This document shows positions 8,251-15,350 of a stretch of DNA of 64,000 nt, one piece after another. Every line of letters begins with the position of its first letter. The first letter of the stretch is position 1. A program made the translations under genes and the position numbers. Origin of the DNA: Caldilineaceae bacterium (GTDB lineage: Bacteria; Chloroflexota; Anaerolineae; Caldilineales; Caldilineaceae); assembly GCA_022824025.1 (NCBI GenBank), contig JAJEBF010000031.1, positions 1 through 64,000 on the forward strand. The letters are read 5' to 3'. The notes below the pieces were generated by a model, which was not told where the DNA came from, searched no databases, and saw only the letters and a program-made list of their open reading frames with translations.

Positions 8251-8494
8251 GCCCCAACTGCCGGGCCGCGCAAAGGGACGAAGGAGACGCATTCAGACGG
8301 ATGCCGTTGGGATGAACCTCATTCTCAATGAACAACTGATGAACCGTCTAACCGCCTTCATGCGCTTCCAGCGCAGCCCGAAGCTTGCAGACCGCTGTGT
8401 GTCGCCGCCGTCCCTTGACCATCGAGCTTCCCCTCCACAGGCGGGGTGAATTGCTCCACTATACACCTTAGCTCGTGGTCCGGCTTTCGAGGCC
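8251..8494 (+). repeat. MITE-like element, copy 3
   Basis: It runs from GCCCCAACTGCC to CTTTCGAGGCC and is about 244 bp. Most positions match the copy at 8844-9087, including GACGCATTCAGACGGATGCC and the inner block around GACCGCTGTGTGTCGCCGCC. Its ends form imperfect inverted repeats. It is non-coding. Confidence 0.6.
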
Positions 8495-8564
8495 AAGCTC
8501 AGCCAGAACCCGAAAAACCGATACAGAGTAAGCAAAGGCTCACGCCACCACAGGAGAAACTCCC

Positions 8565-8774
8565 ATGAAAATTTTACTCCAGATCGGGGTGCTCTTCGCA
8601 CACTTCTTGGTCTACGCCTTCGTTGCCACCGTGATAAGACGCTTCTTTCGAGCACTGCTAGGTCTACCGCTAAAGGAAGATGCTAGAGGACAGGCGAGAC
8701 CTCACGACTTTATTTTCGGTAAACCCCTCAACCGCTACGAGCGCAGAGAACGTAAGGGACGACCAAACCTTTGA
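8565..8774 (+). CDS. Small membrane protein of unknown function
   Basis: The 69-residue product starts at ATG 8565, with AGGAG a few bases upstream. One hydrophobic helix (about residues 4-26, ILLQIGVLFAHFLVYAFVA) is followed by a basic, Arg-rich tail (FGKPLNRYERRERKGR), so the C-terminus is likely cytoplasmic. I do not recognise it. It lies exactly between two direct copies of the MITE-like repeat and may have been carried with them. The ribosome site and hydrophobic profile are the support for coding. Confidence 0.45.
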   Translation: MKILLQIGVLFAHFLVYAFVATVIRRFFRALLGLPLKEDARGQARPHDFIFGKPLNRYERRERKGRPNL

Positions 8775-9164
8775 GCAGTAATTGCAGACATGCACGCCTC
8801 CGGGCACGGGCTATGTCACGTCTCTCCTGTTAGTATGAGGTTAGCCCCAGTGGCTAGACCACAGAACGGGAGAAATGAGGCGCATTCAGACGGATGCCGT
8901 TGGGATGAACCTCACTCTTAGTGGACAACTGACGAACGGTCTAACTGCCCTCACGCGCTTCCGGCGCAACCCGAAACTTGCAGACCGCTGTGTGTCGCCG
9001 CCATCCCTTGACCATCGTTCTGCCCCTCCACAGCCCGGGTGAATTGCTCCATTATACACCTTAGATTGTAGTCTAGTTTTCGAGGCCAAGCTCAGCCTAA
9101 AGGATCAGGGTAGCTTTGCTCTGCCATGTAATGTATCCTTTTGCCTTTCTGGTGTAGCGATTTC
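8775..9164. other. Gene-free stretch containing MITE copy 4
   Basis: Apart from the repeat at 8844-9087 I see nothing here. The last 75 bases lie between the repeat and the end of a minus-strand gene. Confidence 0.5.
8844..9087 (+). repeat. MITE-like element, copy 4
   Basis: This is the best-preserved copy. The left end GCCCCAGTGGCTAGACCACA and the right end, read inward as GGCCTCGAAAACTAGACTAC, share CTAGAC(C/T)ACA as inverted repeats. Its length, about 244 bp, equals copy 3 by coordinate. It is non-coding and lies in the same orientation as copy 3, 349 bp away. Confidence 0.6.
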
Positions 9165-9398
9165 TTAGTCGCTCTCTTGAACAGGAGTTGGAGTCACCGT
9201 AGGGGTCGTCGTGGATGTTGGCGTAAAAGCAGGCGCAGGTGTAAGTGTGTCCATAGGTTGGGGAAAAAACGGTGCGGGATCGCCTCCAGGCCCAGGCCCG
9301 TCATGCCATTCTACAAACCAAGAGCCACAATCACCTGCAGCAGCCATGACAAACACTGCAATCACGATGACCGCTAGGTGTTTCGGGAATGTAATCAT
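9165..9398 (-). CDS. Short exported protein with Thr/Pro-rich tail
   Basis: The 77-residue product has a short basic N-terminus and the hydrophobic segment LAVIVIAVFVMAAAGD, a likely signal peptide or membrane anchor. After a Gly/Pro/Asp-rich stretch comes a tail of TPTSTTTPTVTPTPV, a low-complexity linker often seen on Chloroflexota surface proteins. AAGGCGAG precedes the start codon. No domain remains after the tail, so it may be a truncated surface protein. The function is unknown. Confidence 0.4.
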   Translation of the reverse strand: MITFPKHLAVIVIAVFVMAAAGDCGSWFVEWHDGPGPGGDPAPFFPQPMDTLTPAPAFTPTSTTTPTVTPTPVQESD

Positions 9399-9446
9399 AG
9401 TCTCGCCTTTGAATCAGTTCTTAGTGTTCAGCGTGCCGGAAAGCTG

Positions 9447-9471
9447 GCAGGTTCGAGCCCTGCCGCCCTGA
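9447..9471 (+). other. tRNA 3'-end-like sequence (T-arm plus acceptor strand)
   Basis: GCAGG-TTCGAGC-CCTGC is a perfect five-pair T-stem with a canonical TTCGAGC loop. It is followed by seven bases (CGCCCTG) and an A in the discriminator position. No matching 5' acceptor strand or D- and anticodon arms occur upstream, so it is not a complete tRNA gene. Integrase attachment sites commonly retain such 3' ends. Confidence 0.4.
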
Positions 9472-9489
9472 TTTTCTGGACAGCTGAGG

Positions 9490-9663
9490 TGGGCCCCAAT
9501 GTTTGGACCACGAAATGGGGAAATTAAGGTGCATCGAGACGGATGCGGATGGTCTTGATCAGAGCACGAAGTACTCTTCCGCCGGTGTGCGATAGTTGAG
9601 CCTTTGATGGGGTCTTGCATGGTTGTAGAAGTCGAAAACATTCTCAATTTTGCCTTCATCTTT
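9490..9663 (-). mobile_element. IS3-family insertion sequence remnant (one end)
   Basis: The outer end TGGGCCCCAATGTTTGGACC starts with TG, as IS3-family inverted repeats do. It is followed by the GGTGCATCGAGACGGATGCGG block and then the 3' end of the transposase gene on the minus strand. Homology stops near 9663, so more than 1 kb of the element is missing. The end sequence is the same as that of the MITE-like repeats. Confidence 0.65.
9559..9663 (-). pseudogene. IS3-family transposase, C-terminal fragment
   Basis: The minus-strand frame reads KIENVFDFYNHARP then HQRLNYRTPAEEYFVL and a stop. This is the conserved C-terminus of IS3-type DDE transposases (rve domain tail: 'YN..RPHqrLnyrtPaeyf'). 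Only about 34 residues remain, and the DDE residues are absent. A stop codon in frame just upstream (9664-9666) confirms the truncation. Confidence 0.7.
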
Positions 9664-9678
9664 CTATCGTCGTGTCCC

Positions 9679-9710
9679 TGATAATCACCGCGCACGAGCG
9701 GTGATTATCA
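9679..9710. repeat. Perfect 13-bp inverted repeat with 6-base loop
   Basis: TGATAATCACCGC, a six-base loop GCACGA, then GCGGTGATTATCA. It lies 38 bases beyond the stop of the minus-strand gene at 9748-10017 and could terminate it, though no T-run follows on either strand. Alternatives are an operator or a REP-type unit. Confidence 0.5.
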
Positions 9711-9747
9711 CTTATTTGTGGGTTGGCCCTCCTTGAAACATGCTTCT

Positions 9748-10017
9748 TCACCGATTCTTTCTCGTCGACCTGAAGTCGCCGCGATTCAATAGGCGAACGA
9801 TGTGAGGCACAACCCATCTGTTGGCCGCATCAAATATGAATGGCCACAAAACATGCCCTCCCAGAAAGACAAGAACGGCCAATGATATCCAGAACGCCAG
9901 AGAATACCATCCAGAATCAGAAACGATGGAACGCCACTCAGGATAGAACATTGCAGCAGCATCAATGACTGCCACCACAATCACGAAGCCAATAACCCAT
10001 CCCCTTGCTCTTTTCAT
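9748..10017 (-). CDS. Small membrane protein, two transmembrane helices
   Basis: The 89-residue product starts behind a strong ribosome site (AGGGAGGAGAACGAATATG). Hydrophobic helices occupy about residues 7-25 (WVIGFVIVVAVIDAAAMFY) and 40-62 (LAFWISLAVLVFLGGHVLW). The basic C-terminal tail LLNRGDFRSTRKNR suggests both termini lie inside. I do not recognise the family. The gene is isolated between an IS3 remnant and a divergent Uma2 gene. Confidence 0.55.
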   Translation of the reverse strand: MKRARGWVIGFVIVVAVIDAAAMFYPEWRSIVSDSGWYSLAFWISLAVLVFLGGHVLWPFIFDAANRWVVPHIVRLLNRGDFRSTRKNR

Positions 10018-10084
10018 ATTCGTTCTCCTCCCTTGACGCTAACAATAGTTCGGGAACGATATGGTATGGTTGATTCCAATCTTT

Positions 10085-10130
10085 GCGCCGTGCAACCGAA
10101 CATTAGGATGCACCCAGACGCATGCGGTCG
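10085..10130 (+). repeat. Degenerate IS/MITE inner-end block
   Basis: GGATGCACCCAGACGCATGC, followed by GGTCGG, resembles the GTGCATCGAGACGGATGCGG block of the IS3 remnant. It is a short, decayed relic in the 240-base gap before the Uma2 gene. Confidence 0.3.
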
Positions 10131-10257
10131 GCGCCGAGCGGTTACGGACTGTCCGCCGCCATCCGAGCGCGTACCGCTCTTCAGCCCCCGAGTTCCATCC
10201 TGGACCGCCCGACCTGTAGTATAGTGCCCTCACCTCATCACCAGCGGGGGAACTGCC

Positions 10258-10815
10258 ATGGCACTCACAACAGAGGAACTGCTGACCGCTGACGACCTTC
10301 TCCGCCTCTATGGCGAAGGAGTTCGTGGCGAATTGATACAGGGGGCGCTTTGCGAGACGATGCCAGCAGGAGTAAGACACGGCCGCATTGTTGTGAATCT
10401 GACAATTCTGTTGAGTGGATTCATCAAGCCCCGACGGTTAGGGTGGATCGTAGCTTCCCAAGTCGGTTTCCTGCTAAAACGCGACCCGGATACTGTGAGG
10501 GCGCCTGACATTGCGTATATCTCCGCCAAAAAGCTCCCTCTGGATGCTGATGTCCCTGAATATTACGAGGGCGCCCCTGACTTGGCAGTCGAGATCTTCT
10601 CTCCCAACGACAGTCCCCGGGAGCTCTATCACAGAGCGCGCATGTGGATCAGCTTCGGCGTGCCGCTCGTATGGGTTGTAGACCCGGAGAACCGCGCCAT
10701 CGAAGTCCACCGTCCCAATCAGCCAGCGCTGCGTCTGGCCGAAGACGACACGCTCGACGGCAGCGAGACGCTGCCCGGCTTCAGCTGTCCGGTGCGCGAC
10801 CTGTTTGAACTGTAG
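10258..10815 (+). CDS. Uma2 family endonuclease (DUF820)
   Basis: The 185-residue protein has the PD-(D/E)xK fold of the Uma2 family. The core is VRAPDIAYISAKKLP (D near residue 83), then PDLAVEIFSPND (E near 107), with the helix ELYHRARMWISFGVPLVWVV and a C-terminal strand FSCPVRDLFEL. The length is typical. Uma2 genes are abundant in Chloroflexota and Cyanobacteria; their physiological role is unsettled, and several have lost catalytic residues. The gene is monocistronic. A repeat copy begins 80 bases downstream. Confidence 0.85.
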   Translation: MALTTEELLTADDLLRLYGEGVRGELIQGALCETMPAGVRHGRIVVNLTILLSGFIKPRRLGWIVASQVGFLLKRDPDTVRAPDIAYISAKKLPLDADVPEYYEGAPDLAVEIFSPNDSPRELYHRARMWISFGVPLVWVVDPENRAIEVHRPNQPALRLAEDDTLDGSETLPGFSCPVRDLFEL

Positions 10816-10894
10816 CCGTGAATCCTCCGCTGCTTGACGAATGAATCACGCGCGGCTGCAGATCAAAGAGACGCCTGCGTGAGTAACCTTGCCA

Positions 10895-11085
10895 CCCGCC
10901 CTCGCCCCCAGAGGGCATACCCGTTCGTAGCACCCAGCACGCTATCCATCTGCGACAGAAACACCCATAAAAACGACAATTTGTCGCATTTGCCAGCGTC
11001 CCGGCGGCCCTCACGAACAGAAATCCCGCCGCGAAGCGACCCAGGGGCAACCCAATACATCCGACCGCACCAAAGCCGTTCTAAG
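10895..11085 (+). repeat. ~190-bp direct repeat, left copy (flanks the DUF3800 gene)
   Basis: Shared blocks with 12719-12910 include GCTATCCATCTGCGACAGAA (here) against GCTCTATCCATCTACGCCAG, AACACCC(A/G)(T/C)AAAAACGACA, GTCGCATTTGCCAG, GAAATCCC and GCGAAGCGACCCAG(G/C)GGCAA. Both copies have the same orientation. They are diverged and non-coding. Confidence 0.5.
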
Positions 11086-11362
11086 CGATTCTTCAGGCAT
11101 GAGGGTACCCCCTCACTCCCCCTTCCATAGCGTTTGACCTGCCCCCTGAATTTCTCGACAGGGAAAAAGCTGGCCATTGGAGTCGACTGTAACAGAACCG
11201 TTTGAGTGCCAGGCGGCCCTGCAGCGGCTATCGCGGACTGCGATGAGCGCGGCACACTGGTCAGGGCAGCCGGCACGAAAGCGCGCCCGGCTCCGGCCAA
11301 ATCACAGCCCATCTCCTGAATCCCCCGCACTGCAGTTCAGACAACCGCCCTCGTCGCCTGCA

Positions 11363-11405
11363 TGCACCTTGTTTCCCCCGTTTCGTGGTCCAAAGATTGG
11401 GGCCA
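11363..11405 (-). repeat. Solitary IS3/MITE outer end
   Basis: TGCACCTTGTTTCCCCCGTT, then TCGTGGTCCAAAGATTGGGG. This matches the outer end of the IS3 remnant at 9490 in reverse orientation. Confidence 0.5.
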
Positions 11406-11525
11406 ACCATACCTATGCAAATTGCTAATTTGCACTTTCTGGGGTCAGTGTGTACTATGTGGGCAAGCCAGTGGACAAAATTCGGCTCCATGCCGTGTGA
11501 TTATCGGGCTACGGTCCGCATAATC

Positions 11526-12374
11526 CTATATCCCTGGCTTTTCTCTTTCATGCCTCCACGCAAGCAAGTCGGCCCTAATGGGGCTTTTCCGCGTATAGTA
11601 TTTGCCAGCTCCAGACTTGCGCTTGTCGTCAATATCCAGCACCACGCGAACAGCCTTCCCAAGATACCTCACATACCGTTCCTCGTGACGCTCATAGAGC
11701 CTCTGTATGGCCCATGTAAAATAATCTACGGCTTGTAAGCCCGCCTGCTCTCGTGGAGAAAACTCAAATACCTGCAGTGACGCTCCAATTGCAATGCCAT
11801 GCTTTTGGGCGAACTGGCTTCTGGCTGTTTCAATTGCTTCACGCAAAGCAAGTGTGCGATCGGATTTGCCCCGCCTGGAGAAAAATATTTTGTATGTGTC
11901 GCTTTTGTGCAACTTTTCATTGAGCAAACGGCGCACTAGTGAGTCATACAGTTCATTTGGGTGGTAACGGTAGCCAGAACCATCCTCGTTTCGTCGCCGA
12001 ACATACTCCAGGACACTGTGCTTGTCGGCAACCACAGCAAAGAAACGCAACCCCCTCATGGCTCGCAGGAGCTTGAAAACCTCCCATCTGATTTCAACAG
12101 GATCGTCTTTCGCGTGAAAGGCAATAGCTGTCTTCCTCTTTTCGGCTTGCATTGATGGCACATCCCGAAAATACGGATTTCCAAGTAGCTGTTTTCGTAA
12201 ATTTTCGAGCGAACATTGTAGAGCCATTGGGTCGGTGACATCCAGCAAACCAAGCACGAAGAAACGAGAACAGCCTTTTGAGCCAATCAGCACCCTCCCG
12301 CCACGGGAAAACAATGTGCTGTCGCCACCTTCATCTATAAAGTAATGTCGCACCTCTGATTGCTTGTTCGTCAT
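11526..12374 (-). CDS. DUF3800 domain-containing protein
   Basis: The start is ATG 12374, with GCGAGG six bases upstream; the frame extends 59 codons further without a ribosome site. The product is 282 residues. The N-terminal HYFIDEGGDSTLF carries the acidic DE pair of DUF3800. The C-terminal EFSPREQAGLQAVDYFTWAI is the second conserved block (Q..D), a pattern suggesting an RNase H-like fold. DUF3800 proteins are found in defence islands and mobile regions, and their activity is not established. The gene is moderately AT-rich and framed by two direct repeats, suggesting joint mobilisation. Confidence 0.8.
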   Translation of the reverse strand: MTNKQSEVRHYFIDEGGDSTLFSRGGRVLIGSKGCSRFFVLGLLDVTDPMALQCSLENLRKQLLGNPYFRDVPSMQAEKRKTAIAFHAKDDPVEIRWEVFKLLRAMRGLRFFAVVADKHSVLEYVRRRNEDGSGYRYHPNELYDSLVRRLLNEKLHKSDTYKIFFSRRGKSDRTLALREAIETARSQFAQKHGIAIGASLQVFEFSPREQAGLQAVDYFTWAIQRLYERHEERYVRYLGKAVRVVLDIDDKRKSGAGKYYTRKSPIRADLLAWRHEREKPGI

Positions 12375-13151
12375 AAATACCTCGCTGCCAAATGCGTGAA
12401 ACGCTGAACAATAACCCGCCAACTTTGATCCTGGCCAAAACGATAAGCGACCCGATCGGGTCGCAATCACAACTGCAACATCGGGCGGAATCTGACGGGC
12501 CTGAATATGTGTCTGGGCTCGACTCAGGCCCCGCCTAAAATCCGCACGCACACTTGCGCGGCAATGTTAACCACTCCCGTCCCAGAACGACAGTAACGCA
12601 ATTCAGTTTGCGCCGCGGCACTACCCGGGACAATATCACGCCGCCCGCAACCGTCCAAAAATCGCTACCTCATAACTTGGTCCCATTAAATCAATGAGCA
12701 ACTCCCGTTAGGGACCCGGCCGCCCTCAAGAAGCAGGGTATACCGGTTCCTACCACCCGGCGCTCTATCCATCTACGCCAGAAACACCCGCAAAAACGAC
12801 AAACAGTCGCATTTGCCAGACCTTCGGCGGCCCCTGCGCGGAGAAATCCCGGGGCGAAGCGACCCAGCGGCAACCCAATACGACCGACCGCGCCAGAGCC
12901 GCCTGAGTGCCTTTCCAGAGAAGAACTGGCCCGACTGCGAGAACGCCTGATCAACGAACCCCGCGTCCGGGGACTCGGTTACAATCAGCATGCAGACGAA
13001 ACTGAGGAGGAGACCGCCGCGGCAGTCAATCAATAGGCCGGCTGACGGCACGCCCGCGCCAACAATTTCCTCTCCTGCTCGAGGAGTCAGGTACTTGATT
13101 CCCTTCCTCAACCGCTGTTGACCGACTCGTCTCCGGTCGCTTAACATTTGG
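12375..13151. other. Gene-free stretch with right copy of the ~190-bp repeat
   Basis: The region 12719-12910 is the second copy of the repeat. The parts on either side show no gene or structured site that I can support. Confidence 0.5.
12719..12910 (+). repeat. ~190-bp direct repeat, right copy (flanks the DUF3800 gene)
   Basis: This is the same orientation and block order as the copy at 10895-11085, with scattered substitutions throughout. It is non-coding. Together the copies bracket a 1.6-kb segment whose only gene is the DUF3800 protein. Confidence 0.5.
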
Positions 13152-13358
13152 TTGCAATACTGCTATCATGCAGGTCTGGACAAGACCCTGGCCAAGATCA
13201 GGCGGAACCCCCGACAGAGCGGCAGCCGCCTGTTCCATAGAACGCCTTGGCAGGGCGAGCCGCTGGTCAATATCCAGCGCATAAAGGGCATGGCCAAGCC
13301 CTATCAGGTTCGCCAAGCCCTCAAGGCGATCGACAAACTGTTGGAGGAACTGCAATGA
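13152..13358 (+). pseudogene. hicA: HicA-like toxin with an internal deletion
   Basis: The 68-residue frame from TTG 13152 reads LDKTLAKIRRNP, then RQSGSRLFHRTPWQGEPLVN and KGMAKPYQVRQALKAIDKLL. In intact HicA proteins of this type about 20-25 residues, including 'VRFSEL...CDHYFG', lie between the 'RRNP' and 'RQSGSSH' segments. Here the two are joined directly, and the catalytic-type histidine context reads SRLFHR. The stop overlaps the hicB start (ATGA). The toxin is probably inactive or a recent deletion derivative. The family call is good; the deletion is inferred from remembered homologues. Confidence 0.55.
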
Positions 13359-13687
13359 ATCGCCATGACCGCTATACCTATCGCGTTACCTGGTCCGATG
13401 AGGATGAGATGTTCGTGGGCCTGTGCGCGGAGTTCGGGCTGCTTAGCCACCTTGACGACACTCCGGAGAAGGCGTTCTCGGGCATTCGGGACGTAGTCGC
13501 TTTCGCCGTGCAGGCGTTAGACGAGGATGGCGCACCGATCCCTGAGCCGCTATCTACACACCGCTACCGCGGCGCCCTGACCCTTCGCATCCCTCCTGAG
13601 ACCCACCGTGCCTTGGCAATCGACGCCGCTGAAGCTGGCGTCAGCATGAACCGCCTGGCTGCCGAACGACTGCTGCTGCGGCGCTAG
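13355..13687 (+). CDS. hicB: HicB family antitoxin
   Basis: The 110-residue protein starts at ATG 13355, in an ATGA overlap with the HicA-like frame. The N-terminal partial RNase H-like fold (YTYRVTWSDEDEMFVGLCAE) is followed by EKAFSGIRDVVAFAVQALDE. The C-terminal ribbon-helix-helix LRIPPETHRALAIDAAEAGV would bind DNA and repress the operon. The architecture is complete, in contrast to its partner. An orphaned antitoxin can persist as a protective factor against HicA toxins elsewhere. Confidence 0.85.
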   Translation: MNRHDRYTYRVTWSDEDEMFVGLCAEFGLLSHLDDTPEKAFSGIRDVVAFAVQALDEDGAPIPEPLSTHRYRGALTLRIPPETHRALAIDAAEAGVSMNRLAAERLLLRR

Positions 13688-14018
13688 AGCACGGTCTCTT
13701 GTCCCGCTGGTCCCGGCAGGGCATTCTGAATCCCGTTGACAATCGGCGAAAACCGCTCCAAATGTGAAGCATGCAAGGCCACCTCCCTCCCCGTCGATCC
13801 ACCGTACGCTTCCCCACGACGGCTCCCCGTCCCGCCATTGACTGACCACTGACCACCGACCACTGACCACCGACCACTGACCACCGACCACTGACCACTG
13901 CAGTTCCCCATCCCCCAAATCCCAAAAATCCCCCCAAATCCCCGTCCCAATCGCCCCGCCCGCGCCAGCCAACCGGCCGGCCGTTGGGCAGCATCCCGTA
14001 ACAAGGACACATCACACC
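13688..14018. other. Gene-free stretch with short tandem repeats
   Basis: Most of it is the composite repeat at 13822-13955. No other feature is seen apart from the leader of the next gene. Confidence 0.5.
13822..13955 (+). repeat. Composite low-complexity repeat, copy A
   Basis: It contains tandem CACTGACCACCGAC units (about 13846-13898), then CTGCAGTTCCCCATCCCCCA and AATCCCAAAAATCCCCCCAA. The same order of blocks occurs inverted at 56298-56415, and the C-rich half recurs at 15469-15538. Confidence 0.6.
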
Positions 14019-14714
14019 ATGACACATCCCCGTGCGCACTCGCTCACCAACACACAACCCCTCTGCAAGGGCGTCCGCAAAGACGGCTCCCCCTGTCAGG
14101 CAAAAGGGCATCACGACCTGGACGGCTACTGCATCGCCCACGCCCCCGCCGACAAACTGCACGCCTGGCGCGTCCACGGCGGCAGCGCCGCCACCGCCAC
14201 CCTGATCGACCGGCGCGTCCCCGAACGCTTCAAAGACATCATCGAGCTTCTCACCGAAGGCATGACCGCAGTGCGTTCAGGCCATCTCAGTCCCTCCGCC
14301 TACAACGCCATCTGCAACGGCGCCAAAGAGCTGCGCGACGACGACAAGCTGGCCGACGAAGAGATGGAAGAAATCCGCGCCGAAGAGGACCACGCCGCAG
14401 CCGCGGCCATGGCCGGCGGACATAGCGACCTCAACATCCTCAACACCGCCCTCGAGCCCCTGCGCGACCCCCTGACCGGACAGCCCATGGACAGGCTGCC
14501 CGCCCGCGCCAGGACCGGCGTCGTCCCCGAAACCGGCGAAGTCGAAACCGACCCCGAAGTCCTGGCCGACCAGGTGCGCCAGGCCGAGGACCTGATTCGC
14601 CTCCTCGAGAACCTCTATCGGGATGACGACTACGAGAGAACGCAGGACGAACTTCACAACCCGGACGCCCCCAACGGCGCCGTAATCAACCACCAGCCCG
14701 TTCCAACCTCCTGA
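14019..14714 (+). CDS. Hypothetical protein with N-terminal zinc-ribbon-like motif
   Basis: The 231-residue soluble protein begins with CKGVRKDGSPCQAKGHHDLD then GYCIAHAP, which gives a C-x9-C...C-x2-H arrangement. This pattern is known from short phage- and plasmid-borne proteins in which 'C..G..C.....G.C..H' binds zinc. The middle is acidic and helical (ELRDDDKLADEEMEEIRAEE). I do not know its function. It stands alone between two low-complexity repeat regions. Its GC-rich codon use matches the host core, unlike the other accessory genes. Confidence 0.65.
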   Translation: MTHPRAHSLTNTQPLCKGVRKDGSPCQAKGHHDLDGYCIAHAPADKLHAWRVHGGSAATATLIDRRVPERFKDIIELLTEGMTAVRSGHLSPSAYNAICNGAKELRDDDKLADEEMEEIRAEEDHAAAAAMAGGHSDLNILNTALEPLRDPLTGQPMDRLPARARTGVVPETGEVETDPEVLADQVRQAEDLIRLLENLYRDDDYERTQDELHNPDAPNGAVINHQPVPTS

Positions 14715-14958
14715 CATAGGAAAATCGAAAAATAAATAGAATATAACGAACTCCTGCCACCCCTCCCCGTGGCAGCGTAATCCCCACCCTCAATCCTGCC
14801 GCCCCACCCGCCGCAACGCCCATCAGACCACCCAACGACCCCCAACCCCACGTCAGACGCTCGCAAACGCCCATTCATCGCCCATCTATCACTCGCCCTG
14901 GCCCCGATTCGCTCCCCTTTTTGGTCCCCTGCCCTTTTCCACCCCCAAATCACACACC

Positions 14959-15336
14959 AACGCTCGTAAACGCTCATGCAACGCTCACAAACACTCACCA
15001 ACGCTCATGGAACGCACACGAACACTCGTAAACGCTCATGCAACGCACACGAACGCTCGTAAACACTCATGGAACACTCACGAACGCTCACGAACACTGG
15101 TAAACGCTCATGGAACACTCACGAACGCTCTTAAACGCTCACAAACGCTCGTAAACACTCGTAAACGCTCATGCAACACTCACAAACGCTCGTAAACACT
15201 CGTAAACGCTCATGCAACACTCACAAACACTCACGAACACTCGTAAACACTCGTAAACACTCATGCAACGCTCACAAACACTCGTGAGCTCTCACAAACG
15301 CTTGCGAACACTCGTAAACGCTCACGAATACGCACC
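14959..15336 (+). repeat. Tandem array of 37 units of 10 or 11 bp
   Basis: I segmented it by hand into 29 ten-base units of the form AAC(A/G)CTC(A/G)N(A/G) and 8 eleven-base units AAC(A/G)CTCATG(C/G). These total exactly 378 bp with no leftover bases. The eleven-base units are numbers 2, 5, 8, 11, 15, 21, 25 and 30. Units at the right end are the most diverged. No spacers exist, so it is not a CRISPR array. Confidence 0.85.
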
Positions 15337-15350
15337 ACAAAGGCGCTGCC

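Larger units (their letters stand above)
9399..9747. other. Gene-free stretch: tRNA-like 3' end, IS3 remnant and long hairpin
   Basis: From left to right it holds a tRNA T-arm plus acceptor-like strand (9447-9471), the end of an IS3-family element with the tail of its transposase (9490-9663), and a perfect 13-bp inverted repeat (9679-9710). Confidence 0.6.
10816..11525. other. Gene-free stretch with a 190-bp repeat and an IS end
   Basis: It contains the left copy of a ~190-bp direct repeat (10895-11085) and a solitary IS/MITE outer end (11363-11405). The rest (11090-11360, 11406-11525) has no supported gene. Confidence 0.55.

Noticed and set aside
8278..9089. Two similar minus-strand frames (GAIHP(A/G)CGG...) as paralogous small genes
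   Set aside because: They are translations of the MITE-like repeat and the frame is not kept in the other copies.
9430..9475. Complete tRNA gene
   Set aside because: Only the T-arm and one acceptor strand exist; D-arm, anticodon arm and pairing 5' strand are missing.
15007..15195. 62-residue open frame in the tandem array
   Set aside because: It is a direct translation of the 10/11-bp repeat, with no ribosome site or domain.
14959..15336. CRISPR-like array
   Set aside because: Units are 10-11 bp and contiguous, with no unique spacers and no cas genes.
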